64,000 nt of DNA, from NCBI RefSeq assembly GCF_001570865.1, contig NZ_BCSM01000004.1, forward strand, positions 124,001 to 188,000, read 5' to 3'. Of the stretch, positions 55,554 to 63,454 are shown one piece after another. Made by a program: the position numbers and the translations under genes. Origin of the DNA: Rothia kristinae NBRC 15354 (GTDB taxonomy: Bacteria; Actinomycetota; Actinomycetes; Actinomycetales; Micrococcaceae). The notes under the pieces are model-generated. The model saw only the letters and a list, made by a program, of their open reading frames with translations, made no database searches and had not been told where the DNA came from. Positions within the stretch are counted from its first letter, which is position 1, and every line of letters starts with the position of its first letter.

Positions 55554-56732
55554 ATGACCCTGAACGAGAACCTCGGCCAGTGGAGCGAGATGCTCATGTT
55601 CCTGGCCGCCCTGGTCTACGTGGTGGCCTTCGTGGCCTTCACCTGGGACCTGGCCTCCCACTCCCGGGCCACCCGCCGCGCCGAGGAGGCCACCCGCGCG
55701 GAGTCCGGCGACGCCGCCTTCGGGCTGGAGCGGGTCCCGGCCGGGGTGGCCGCGGGCGGGGCCGGTGCTGATGCTGGTATTGATGCTGGGGCTGGGTCTG
55801 GTGCCGGCCGCGGGCAGGAGGGTGCGGCGCCGTCGGGGCGGGCTGCTCCGGGCTACCCGGAGGATGCCGCCGAGCAGACCGGCGTCGGCACCCGGGGCCG
55901 CGGACGCTCCCGCGCGGAGAAGGCCCGCCTGGCCGGACAGACCGCCGATGACGCGATGCTGTACTCGGGGGAGCGGCGCCCGGCCGCGAACGTGGCCGTG
56001 GCCGTGATGGTGCTGGCCGCCGTGGTGCACCTGGCGGGGGTCGTGACCCGCGGGCTCGCGGCGGGGCGGGTGCCGTGGGGCAACATGTACGAGTTCTGCA
56101 CCACCGGCGCCCTCGTCGTCTCCGTGGTGTTCCTGATCTCCCTGCTGTTCCGGGACCTGCGCTTCGTCGGGACCCTGGTCTCCGGGTTGGCGCTGGTGAT
56201 GATGGTCGCGGCGACGATCGGCTTCCCCACTCCCGTGGGGCACCTGCAGCCGGCCCTGCAGTCCTACTGGCTGGTGATCCACGTGTCCGTGGCCGTGATG
56301 GCCTCCGGGGTGTTCACCATCACCTTCGCGATGGCGGTGCTGCAGCTGCTGCAGGGCTGGCGGGAGCGGCGGCTGATCGAGGGGGAGCGGGACCGGATGC
56401 CGTTCCTGCGCCTGGTGCCCTCCGCGCAGGCCCTGGAGAACTTCGCGTTCCGGCTCAACGCCGTCGGGTTCGTCATGTGGACCATCACCCTGGCCTTCGG
56501 GGCGATCTGGGCGGAGCAGGCGTGGGGCCGCTACTGGGGCTGGGACGCCAAGGAGGTGTGGACCTTCGTCATCTGGGTGGTCTACGCCGCGTACCTGCAC
56601 GCCCGGGCGACCCGCGGGTGGACGGGCGCCCGCTCGGCGTGGCTGTCGATCATCGGCTACGCCTGCATCATCTTCAACTTCACGGCCGTGAACACGGTCT
56701 TCAACGGCCTGCACTCCTACTCGGGCCTGTAA
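55554..56732 (+). CDS. ccsB: Cytochrome c biogenesis protein CcsB/CcsA (haem handling)
   Basis: 392 residues. The tryptophan-rich haem-binding motif is WGRYWGWDAKEVWTFVIW near the end; flanking His ligands lie in VVHLAGVVTRG and NGLHSY. About eight membrane helices. A Gly/Ala-rich insertion at residues 62-88, with repeats of GADAGIDAGAGSGAG, lies in the first cytoplasmic loop and is not part of the usual fold. Ribosome site GAGGAAAGG. Confidence 0.93.
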   Translation: MTLNENLGQWSEMLMFLAALVYVVAFVAFTWDLASHSRATRRAEEATRAESGDAAFGLERVPAGVAAGGAGADAGIDAGAGSGAGRGQEGAAPSGRAAPGYPEDAAEQTGVGTRGRGRSRAEKARLAGQTADDAMLYSGERRPAANVAVAVMVLAAVVHLAGVVTRGLAAGRVPWGNMYEFCTTGALVVSVVFLISLLFRDLRFVGTLVSGLALVMMVAATIGFPTPVGHLQPALQSYWLVIHVSVAVMASGVFTITFAMAVLQLLQGWRERRLIEGERDRMPFLRLVPSAQALENFAFRLNAVGFVMWTITLAFGAIWAEQAWGRYWGWDAKEVWTFVIWVVYAAYLHARATRGWTGARSAWLSIIGYACIIFNFTAVNTVFNGLHSYSGL

Positions 56733-56747
56733 ACCCCCTCCCCCTCG

Positions 56748-56820
56748 CCGCAAAACTGGAGATGCTTCGCATTTCGGGACCTGTATCGTCCCGTTCTGCG
56801 AAGCATCTCCAGTTTTGCGG
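56748..56820. repeat. Large two-tier hairpin between ccsB and the PLDN gene
   Basis: Perfect 24-bp inverted repeat (56748-56771 and 56797-56820) enclosing a second 6-bp stem (56775-56780 and 56788-56793). Contains the AT-rich segment GCAAAACTGGAGATGC on each arm. It lies between convergent genes and probably terminates both, though the arms are far longer and less GC-rich than the other terminators here. May be a mobile palindromic element. Confidence 0.75.
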
Positions 56821-56842
56821 GCTGGTGGGGGAGTGGGCGGGG

Positions 56843-57199
56843 TCAGTCCGGTTTGCGGCGCTGCTCGCGCTCCCGGTCCTTCCGACGTCGTTCGGCCTGC
56901 TTGGCCAGGAAGTCCAGGTACGCGGCGTCGTCGTCCGGGGCGCGCCCGGCCTGCGGGGCAGGTCCCGCGGAGGGACCGCGACGACGAAGGGGCTCACCGC
57001 CTGCGGGTCGGTCCCGGCGGGTGCCGAGGCTCAGCCACAGCACGGGACCGATCACCGGGAAGAGCAGGGCGATGAGGAACCAGGCCGGCTTGGGCAGGGC
57101 CCGGATCCGGCTCCGTTCGGTGCGGGCGACGTCGAGCAGGGCGTAGATGCTCAGCCCCACCAGCAGGGCCCCGACGGCGATGATCAGTACGGCGCGCAT
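56843..57199 (-). CDS. PLDN (phospholipase D nuclease N-terminal-like) membrane protein
   Basis: 118 residues. Two membrane helices (about 3-22, IIAVGALLVGLSIYALLDV, and about 40-60, AWFLIALLFPVIGPVLWL); the segment PKPAWFLIALLFPVIGPVLW is typical of this small protein family. The remainder is basic and disordered. No enzymatic motif. In related genomes it is found near DUF4229 and menA; here the AAA ATPase gene lies between. Confidence 0.82.
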   Translation of the reverse strand: MRAVLIIAVGALLVGLSIYALLDVARTERSRIRALPKPAWFLIALLFPVIGPVLWLSLGTRRDRPAGGEPLRRRGPSAGPAPQAGRAPDDDAAYLDFLAKQAERRRKDREREQRRKPD

Positions 57200-57262
57200 G
57201 CCAGCGATTCTACCGGGGCCCGCCGGGCCCCGCTCCTGGGGTCGCCCCTGCGCGACATGATG

Positions 57263-58513
57263 TCAAGCGCGCTCCTCGTAGGGCCAGTCAGTGGCGAGCA
57301 GCGCCTCCACGGCGCGATTTCGGAAGCGGTACACCTTGCCGTGTCCGCGGCGCTGGATGATGCCGCGCACGACGTCGAGGCGTTGTGAAGTGGGCCCTGC
57401 CTGACTGGATTTCGCGTACCCGGCCTCCTCCGCGATCGCACTGAGGGTCCGCGACTCAGCCGGCAGCGCGACCATGGCGTCGAGGAATTCTCGTTCACGG
57501 GTCGGCAGCCTCTGGAGGATGCGCTCGACGTGCGTTTCCGCGGCGTCCGCCGCCCGCTCCCACCCTCGGAAGGCCTGACGCTCGGTGATCACCTCGCTGG
57601 TGCCGGCGTTCCAGGCCTGTTCCCCGGCCAACTGGAAGAGGAAGGGTTCGCCGCAGGAGAGCTGGATGATCGCTCGGCGGGCGTCCGGGTGCATGCTGAT
57701 GCGGGTGAGGCCGCCCTGGTCGTCGGGGACTTCCCACCCGTCGGCGACGAAGGGCTCGAGCGCCATCTCCAGATCCTCGTCGCTGATGGCCTCCAGCACC
57801 GTCGTCTTGAAGCGTCGGGCGAAGGCCGCACCGGTGCGCGCTCCGGCCATCTCCGCGAATTCCGGAAGACCGGTGAGGTAGACGGCGAGGGGAAGCACCC
57901 GCGAGAAGGAGTATCCGCCGGGCGCCTGGACCGTCTCTTCGTGGGTGAGCGCATCGCCGAGGGCGACCAGCAGCTGGGAGCGGACGTCGTCATCGTCGAT
58001 GTTCTGCACTTCATCGAGGTGTATCAGCACCATGGTGTTGCGGGCCCGCAAGGCGGAGCGTCCGATCTCGATCAGCAGATCGGTCAGGTCGGTGTACGGC
58101 TCGGGGGCTTGCGCATCCCGCAGGCTCAGGGACACTCCCGCAGCTGCGATCTTCTCAACACGACGGATCAAGGCGGTCACCGAGTGCTCTCGGGCCGTGG
58201 TCAGGCCCGCCTGCCGGGCCAGATCCACCAGCGCCCGGGCGAGGCGGCGCAGCGGATCGGTCCCCCGGGGAATCCGCAGCTGGCCGGTGGTCCAGTCCCC
58301 CTGGTGCCGGGCTTCCTCGCTGATCCTGTTGACCAGACAGGATTTCCCCGTGCCCGGTTCACCCAGGATGGTCCTGCCCCGTTCGGCCCTACCTGCCAGA
58401 CGACGAGGCCGGAGCACCTGATGCCAGTCATCGAGCTCCTCGCGGCGCCCAGCCCAGATCTCGGGGACCGTGTCCGACCCCGGGTTGAAGGGACAGTCAA
58501 CGGGCGTTCTCAT
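57263..58513 (-). CDS. AAA ATPase with C-terminal winged helix, self-regulated, probably horizontally acquired
   Basis: 416 residues. P-loop LGEPGTGKSCLVNRI (Lys57), Walker B TMVLIHLDEVQ, then an Orc1/Cdc6-like or STAND-type lid. The C-terminal region (about 335-416) is a winged helix: LSAIAEEAGYAKSSQAGPTSQRLDVVRGIIQRRG. Base composition is lower in GC than the flanks. It separates PLDN and DUF4229. No signal peptide, no nuclease or protease domain is fused. Two perfect AT-rich palindromes sit exactly on the -35/-10 region upstream, and the second ends at the ATG. Function unknown; could be a phage-defence or selfish regulator-type ATPase. Confidence 0.72.
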   Translation of the reverse strand: MRTPVDCPFNPGSDTVPEIWAGRREELDDWHQVLRPRRLAGRAERGRTILGEPGTGKSCLVNRISEEARHQGDWTTGQLRIPRGTDPLRRLARALVDLARQAGLTTAREHSVTALIRRVEKIAAAGVSLSLRDAQAPEPYTDLTDLLIEIGRSALRARNTMVLIHLDEVQNIDDDDVRSQLLVALGDALTHEETVQAPGGYSFSRVLPLAVYLTGLPEFAEMAGARTGAAFARRFKTTVLEAISDEDLEMALEPFVADGWEVPDDQGGLTRISMHPDARRAIIQLSCGEPFLFQLAGEQAWNAGTSEVITERQAFRGWERAADAAETHVERILQRLPTREREFLDAMVALPAESRTLSAIAEEAGYAKSSQAGPTSQRLDVVRGIIQRRGHGKVYRFRNRAVEALLATDWPYEERA

Positions 58514-58558
58514 GGTGATAAATTTATCACCTATTCGATCTGCTGATAAATTTATCAG
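58514..58558 (-). promoter_or_regulatory. Leaderless promoter overlain by twin palindromic operators
   Basis: Palindrome 1, GGTGATAAATTTATCACC (58514-58531), abuts the ATG. Palindrome 2, CTGATAAATTTATCAG (58543-58558), lies 28 bp centre-to-centre upstream. Read on the minus strand, TTATCA in palindrome 2, a 17-bp spacer and TAAATT in palindrome 1 form a promoter whose start would fall at the ATG, so the mRNA is leaderless. Binding at either palindrome would block it. Shared core TGATAAATTTATCA. Confidence 0.75.
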
Positions 58559-58669
58559 AGACGGTCGGGGGAGGGGGCGTGACGGCTGATCCACCGGGGG
58601 CTGCGGGGCCGATGGTCGGGGCGGGTCCGTCTTCAGAAGGCGTGCAGGTGCCGCGGGTACAGTGGTGGC

Positions 58670-58972
58670 GTGAACTTCCTGAAGTACTCGCTGATCCGCC
58701 TGGGCCTGATCGTCGTCGTGTTCCTGCTGTGCATGCTGATCGGCATCGGGCCGTTCCTGGCCGGGATCTTCGCGGTGCTCATCGGGCTGGCCGTGGGCTA
58801 CCTGGCCTTCCCGCGCCTGCACACCGCCGCCGGGCAGGAGTTCACAGCCTTCTTCCGCCGCCGCACCCGCAGCGAGGCCCGACGCACCCACCCGCGCACC
58901 GCCCAGGAGGACGCCGCGGTGGAGGACGAGTACGTGGACGAGCAGCTGCGCCGCGAGGACCGTAGCATCTGA
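58670..58972 (+). CDS. DUF4229 membrane protein
   Basis: 100 residues. Two membrane helices (about 7-27 and 30-48: LIRLGLIVVVFLLCMLIG, FAVLIGLAVGYLAF) and an acidic/basic tail. DUF4229 genes are commonly beside menA in actinobacteria. GTG start; TACAGT ends 6 nt upstream without a ribosome site, so likely leaderless. Confidence 0.83.
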   Translation: MNFLKYSLIRLGLIVVVFLLCMLIGIGPFLAGIFAVLIGLAVGYLAFPRLHTAAGQEFTAFFRRRTRSEARRTHPRTAQEDAAVEDEYVDEQLRREDRSI

Positions 58973-58985
58973 CCCCGGGTTCTTC

Positions 58986-59128
58986 CGCGAGGCGGCGCTT
59001 TCGTTCCCTCTTGCCCTGGATTCTTCCGCGAGGCGGCGTTTTCGTTCCCTGTTTCGGCGTTTTAGGGAACGGATGCGCCGTCTCGCGTGGGCCGGGGGGA
59101 GGGGTGGGTACGGATGCGCCGGGTCGTG
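58986..59128. repeat. 23-bp mixed-orientation repeats, cluster A (4 copies)
   Basis: Copies at 58986-59008 (+), 59027-59049 (+), 59065-59087 (-) and 59106-59128 (-), each near CGCGAGGCGGCGC-n3-CGTTCCC. Copies 2 and 3 face each other and form a hairpin (59027-59087) between the convergent DUF4229 and MFS genes. The 185-bp gap holds no gene. Same family as cluster B (63118-63426). Confidence 0.8.
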
Positions 59129-59157
59129 TTGGGGCAGGCCCACCCCCGAGAAGCCGG

Positions 59158-60504
59158 TCAGGGGCGGGGCGGCGTCGGCTCCCCGATGCGGCGGTTGCGG
59201 CCGGCGACGACGCCCGCGGCGAACTGCACGCACGCCAGCACCAGCAGCGACCACAGCACCGCCGCCCAGGATCCGGTGGCCTCGGCGAGGGAGCCGGCCA
59301 GCAGCGGGCCGGTCGCCGCCAGCAGGTAGCCCAGGCACTGGGACATCCCGGACAGGCGCAGGGTGTGGGCCGGGTGCACGGTGCGCAGACCCATCATCGC
59401 CAGGGACAGGGAGAAGCCGCCGCCGCAGCCGATGCCGACCAGACCACACCACAGCACGGCCCCGCCCGGCCACAGCAGCGCTCCTACTGCCGGCACCACG
59501 ATCATCGAGGACAGCAGTATCGCCAGCCACGACTGGGACGCGCGGCGCTCGGCCAGGAAGCTCACGGAGAGGTTCCCCAGGATCCCGGTGACCTGCAGGG
59601 TGAACAGGTGCCACCCGGCGGCCGCGGCTCCCACGCCCAGTCGGGCCTCCATGCTCGGCAGCCACATCATCACCGTGTAGAACACCGCCGACTGCAGACC
59701 CATGTACAGGGTCACCGCCCACGCGATGGGGGAGCGCAGCATGGACACCCGGCGCAGGGACGGCGGCTCCGGGGCCGACGGCAGCACGGGCAGCGCCCCG
59801 GTGACCGCCTCCCGCAGGGGGACGGTGCGCTGCTGGGTGCGGCGTCGACCGCGGGTGCGCACCGCCCACCACAGACCCGCCGCGCCCGCCGGCACCGCCC
59901 ACAGCGCCAGACTCGTGCGCCACCCGCCCGGCAGGACGGCGGCCAGCGGCTCGGAGAACCCCGCCGCCAGGGCCGCGGCCACCGAGAGCACCGCGGTGTA
60001 CATCCCGGTCATCACGGATACCTGGCCGGGGAAGTCCCGTTTGACGATCACCGGCACGACGACGTTCTGCACCGCGATCCCCGCGCCCACCAGCAGGGTG
60101 CCGACCCACAGCAGGCCGGGCCCGGGCGTGGAGCGCACCAGGATCCCCGCGGCGAGCACCGCCAGCGCCGCCAGCACCGCCCGCTCCAGGCCCACGCGCT
60201 GGGCCGGCAGGGCCACCACCGGGGAGAGCACCGCGAAGGCCAGCAGGGGCAGCGCCCCGAGCAGGCCGACGCCGGCCGCGGACAGGCCGGTCGCGGCGCG
60301 CAGCGGCTCCACCACGGGCCCGACGGAGGTCAGGGCCGGGCGCAGGCAGGAGGCCACCAGCAGCACCAGCAGGCACCAGCCCCACGGGAAGGGGCGGGCG
60401 GCTCCGGACCGGGCAGCGTCGGGTCGGCTCATGCCAGGGTCGCCGGGACGACGCGCGCTGCCGGCGTCGGGACCGTTCACCCCGCCGTCGTCGGGCCGCT
60501 TCAC
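59158..60504 (-). CDS. MFS transporter, CynX/NimT type
   Basis: 448 residues, 12 membrane helices. The first helix carries LLVLLVASCLRPALTSVGPV; the family motif is LSPVVALPAQRVGLERAV, with IGCGGGFSLSLAMMGLRT later. The CynX/NimT group exports or imports small aromatic or inorganic anions such as cyanate or nitroimidazole; the substrate here is unknown. GTG 60504 overlaps the menA stop (GTGA); an ATG at 60432 is an alternative that would remove 24 disordered residues. Cotranscribed with menA. Confidence 0.83.
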   Translation of the reverse strand: MKRPDDGGVNGPDAGSARRPGDPGMSRPDAARSGAARPFPWGWCLLVLLVASCLRPALTSVGPVVEPLRAATGLSAAGVGLLGALPLLAFAVLSPVVALPAQRVGLERAVLAALAVLAAGILVRSTPGPGLLWVGTLLVGAGIAVQNVVVPVIVKRDFPGQVSVMTGMYTAVLSVAAALAAGFSEPLAAVLPGGWRTSLALWAVPAGAAGLWWAVRTRGRRRTQQRTVPLREAVTGALPVLPSAPEPPSLRRVSMLRSPIAWAVTLYMGLQSAVFYTVMMWLPSMEARLGVGAAAAGWHLFTLQVTGILGNLSVSFLAERRASQSWLAILLSSMIVVPAVGALLWPGGAVLWCGLVGIGCGGGFSLSLAMMGLRTVHPAHTLRLSGMSQCLGYLLAATGPLLAGSLAEATGSWAAVLWSLLVLACVQFAAGVVAGRNRRIGEPTPPRP

Positions 60505-61379
60505 GCCGCCATCACCGCGGCGACGACCAGCAGCAGCGCGAAGGCCAGGCTGAGGAATCCGGTCTGGCGCAGCACCGGGATCAGGGCGCGCATCTGCTGC
60601 GTCCGCAGCACGGTGCGCACCGCCGGGACGGCCAGCACCAGCGAGCACAGCACCAGCAGGACCCACGGGTTCTCCGGCACGGCGAAGACCATCACGGCGT
60701 AGGCCAGCACGATCTCCCCGGCGTACGCCAGCCGGGCCCGCGCGTCGCCCAGACGCACCGCCATCGTGCGCTTGCCGGCCACCTCATCGGTGGGGATGTC
60801 CCGGAGGTTGTTGGCCATCAGCAGCGCGCAGGCGATCAGCCCCATGGCGACGGCGGCGCACCAGGCGGTCGCGGACAGGCGGGAGGCCTGGGTGAAGGTG
60901 GTGCCCAGGGTGGCCACCAGCCCGAAGTAGATGAAGACGAACAGGTCGCCCAGCCCGAGGTACCCGTAGGGGTGCTTCCCGCCGGTGTAGCCCCAGGCGG
61001 CCAGCACCGCGGAGGCCCCGATCAGCAGGAACCACCACTGCCCCGCCAGGATGATCAGCCACAGCCCGGCGGCCCCGGCCGCGCCGAAGCACGCGAACGC
61101 CGCCAGCTTCACCTGGCGCGGGGCGGCGGCGCCGGAGCCGGTCAGGCGCAGCGGGCCCACGCGCGTCTCGTCGTCGGTGCCCTTGATGCCGTCGGAGTAG
61201 TCGTTGGCGTAGTTGACCCCCACCTGCAGGAAGAACGCGACGAGCAGCGCGAGCACCGCCGGCCCGACGTGGAGGGAGTCCATCTGCGCGGCCGCCGCGG
61301 AGCCCGCGATCACCGGCGCCACCGCCAGCGGCAGCGTCCTCAGCCGCGCCCCCTCGACCCACTGCCCCACGGTTGCCAC
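60501..61379 (-). CDS. menA: 1,4-dihydroxy-2-naphthoate polyprenyltransferase
   Basis: 292 residues, about nine membrane helices. UbiA-fold prenyltransferase that attaches the isoprenoid chain in menaquinone synthesis. Asp-rich motif VNYANDYSDGIKGTDD and the second site NNLRDIPTDEVAGKRT are intact. The start was set at GTG 61379 because GGAAGGA lies 8 nt upstream and VATVGQWVEGARLRTLP is the family's N-terminus; a longer frame to ATG 61421 is possible. Confidence 0.92.
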   Translation of the reverse strand: MATVGQWVEGARLRTLPLAVAPVIAGSAAAAQMDSLHVGPAVLALLVAFFLQVGVNYANDYSDGIKGTDDETRVGPLRLTGSGAAAPRQVKLAAFACFGAAGAAGLWLIILAGQWWFLLIGASAVLAAWGYTGGKHPYGYLGLGDLFVFIYFGLVATLGTTFTQASRLSATAWCAAVAMGLIACALLMANNLRDIPTDEVAGKRTMAVRLGDARARLAYAGEIVLAYAVMVFAVPENPWVLLVLCSLVLAVPAVRTVLRTQQMRALIPVLRQTGFLSLAFALLLVVAAVMAA

Positions 61380-61423
61380 GGCGGACGTCCTTCCCTCGAT
61401 GCGCTCACGAACGGCCCCCATTG

Positions 61424-61496
61424 TCTCACTCGGGGCGGCGGGGGTGGTGCCTCACTCGGGACGACGGCGGGGGTGGTGTCTCACTCGGGGCGGCGG
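61424..61496. repeat. Tandem repeat, 3 copies of a 26-29 bp unit across the menE stop codon
   Basis: Units begin TCTCACTCGGGGCGGCGGGG (61424), CCTCACTCGGGACGACGG (61450) and TCTCACTCGGGGCGGCGG (61479). The third contains the menE stop codon, so repeat growth may have changed the menE C-terminus and the menE-menA spacing. Confidence 0.65.
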
Positions 61497-63043
61497 CGGG
61501 GCGCGGCGAGGGCGCGGGCGACGGCGGCCCGGTCCGGTTTGCCGGTCGAGGTCAGCGACAGGGCGCGCACCACCTCCAGGCGCTTCGGCACCGCGGCGGG
61601 GCCCAGGCGCTCGCGGACCGCGGCGCGCAGCCGGTCCTCCAGCTCCGCGGTCTCGCGCGTATCCGCGTTCCCGCGCGCGTCCGGGTCCTCGTGCGCATCC
61701 GCGGGGTGGGCGGGGGCGCTCGGCGTCGTGCCGGACAGGCCGGGGACGGCGACCATCGCGGCCACCGCCTGTCCCCACCGCGGGTGCGGCACCCCGACCA
61801 CGAGGGCCTCGCGCACCCCCCGGACCTCCTCGAGGGCCGCGGCCACGGCACGGGCGGAGACTTTGATCCCTCCGGTGATGATCACGTCGTCGGCTCGCCC
61901 GGCCACCCTCAGGCGCTGCCCGGCGAGGTGCTCGGGGCGCGGGGCGTCGGAGTGGTCTGTGGGGCGGGATGCGGAGCGAGATCCTGTCTCGGGCCTGGGT
62001 CCGGGCCCGGGTCCGAACCCGGTGGGGGAACCACTTTCGGTTCCGGGCCGGGACCCCGCGAGAGACGTGATGTCCTCCAGGGTGCCGAGGTCGTCGGTGC
62101 GGTACCAGCGGGTGCCGTGCGCGTCCACGCGGAAGTGCTCGGTGTGGCGCGCGGGGTCCTCCAGGTAGCCCGCGGCCACGGTGGGTCCGCCGAGCCAGAT
62201 CCGCCCCGGACCTCCGGCGGGGCCCTCGTCGACCGCGCTGGGGGATGATCCATCGAGCACGCCGGGGGCGGCAGAGACCGGAGTTCCGGGTGCGGAGCCT
62301 GGTCCGTGCGAGTCCGGCCCGTCTTCCGTCGCCGGGCCGCCCGCCGTCGTCGTCGGCTCGATGCGCACCTCGACCCCGGGCAGGGCGCGCCCGTCGTACA
62401 CGCAGCCGCCGGCGGTCTCCGCGCTGCCGTAGGTGGTGACCACCGGCAGCCCCAGCTCCCGGATGCGCGCGCGCAGACTCGCTGAGGCCGGGGCCCCGCC
62501 GAGCAGGATCGCGCGGAAGGAGCGCAGCGCCTCGTGCAGCTGGTCGGCGGGGACGACGCCGGATTCGGCGGCCTCCAGCAGCATGTGCAGCTGGGTGGGC
62601 ACCAGGGCAGTCATCCGCCGCGGGTGGGTCATGCGCTCGACGGCGGCCAGGAAGTCTCCGGCGGTGAACCCCGTCCCGGGAGCGAGGGACGCGGTGGTGA
62701 CGGGGGTGGTCCCGGCCAGCATGGAGCGGGCGATCACCTGGGCCCCGGCGACGTAGTGCACGGGCAGGGCCAGCAGCCACTGCGCCCCGTCCGAGTCGGT
62801 GGTCTCGGCGGTGGCCCGCCCCGACGCCCGCAGCGACCCGGCGGTGAGGAGGGTCCGCTTGGGGGTGCCGGTGGAGCCGGAGGTGGCCACGACCAGCGCG
62901 GGAGCGTCCCGATCCGCCTCCGGCAGCGAACTCAGCCCGCGGGTCAGGGACTGCGGCGTCTGGGAACCGGGACCATCCAGCACCGGCACGCCGGGCCCAG
63001 GGGCGGGCGGTTCGGGGGCGGGGGTGAGCGCGGAGAAGTCCAT
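61481..63043 (-). CDS. menE: o-Succinylbenzoate--CoA ligase (AMP-binding)
   Basis: 520 residues, longer than most MenE because of Gly/Pro/Ser-rich inserts (about 255-290 and 340-375). Adenylation motifs: VVATSGSTGTPKRTLL (P-loop), VTTYGSAETAGGCVYDG (A5), YRTDDLG (A7), GRADDVIITGGIKVSA (A8), and the lysine of SLTSTGKPDRA (A10). Makes o-succinylbenzoyl-CoA in menaquinone synthesis, substrate for MenB upstream. The ATG 63043 has TAGCCT ending 7 nt before it and no ribosome site, so it is likely leaderless. Confidence 0.9.
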   Translation of the reverse strand: MDFSALTPAPEPPAPGPGVPVLDGPGSQTPQSLTRGLSSLPEADRDAPALVVATSGSTGTPKRTLLTAGSLRASGRATAETTDSDGAQWLLALPVHYVAGAQVIARSMLAGTTPVTTASLAPGTGFTAGDFLAAVERMTHPRRMTALVPTQLHMLLEAAESGVVPADQLHEALRSFRAILLGGAPASASLRARIRELGLPVVTTYGSAETAGGCVYDGRALPGVEVRIEPTTTAGGPATEDGPDSHGPGSAPGTPVSAAPGVLDGSSPSAVDEGPAGGPGRIWLGGPTVAAGYLEDPARHTEHFRVDAHGTRWYRTDDLGTLEDITSLAGSRPGTESGSPTGFGPGPGPRPETGSRSASRPTDHSDAPRPEHLAGQRLRVAGRADDVIITGGIKVSARAVAAALEEVRGVREALVVGVPHPRWGQAVAAMVAVPGLSGTTPSAPAHPADAHEDPDARGNADTRETAELEDRLRAAVRERLGPAAVPKRLEVVRALSLTSTGKPDRAAVARALAAPRRRPE

Positions 63044-63117
63044 GCCCACCAGGCTATCCGCGACGTTTCCGGGTGGGGCCGGTCTGGTCGGTGGCGGCCC
63101 GTTCCTGTCCGTCCGAC

Positions 63118-63426
63118 GCCGAGACGGCGCATCCGTTCCCACCCGAGCGTCATCCCCACGCGAGTCGGCGCATCTGTTCCCAGAAACGCGGAAACCGGGT
63201 ACGAGAGCGCCGCCTCGCGGGAAGACCCAGCCTCGGTGGGTACGAGAGCGCCGGGTCGGGATCGCCGTTTCGGTTCAACTCCGCTCATTTCACACGCGAG
63301 GCGGCGCATCCGTACCCACCCCCACGCGAGGCGGCGCATTCGTTCCCGGAAACGCCGTAAGCGGGAACGGATGCGCCGCCTCGGCGATGATCTCGGGGCC
63401 TATGGGTACGAGAGCGCCGGGTCGGC
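63118..63426. repeat. 23-bp mixed-orientation repeats, cluster B (8 copies)
   Basis: Copies at 63118 (+), 63159 (+), 63197 (-), 63238 (-), 63295 (+), 63325 (+), 63363 (-) and 63404 (-), each 23 bp. Two sub-types differ in the middle (GGATGCGCC or GAGAGCGCC) and at the outer end. Copies at 63325 and 63363 form a long hairpin. The 411-bp gap 63044-63454 between menE and menB holds these and no gene. Confidence 0.8.
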
Positions 63427-63454
63427 GTTCAGTCCAGCCCCACCCCGACCCCGC

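Noticed and set aside
58514-60385. Extending the AAA ATPase upstream to a 1040-codon frame
   Set aside because: The upstream part is antisense to DUF4229 and shadows the MFS gene, and it would cross the operator palindromes. The ATG at 58513 fits the family start and promoter.
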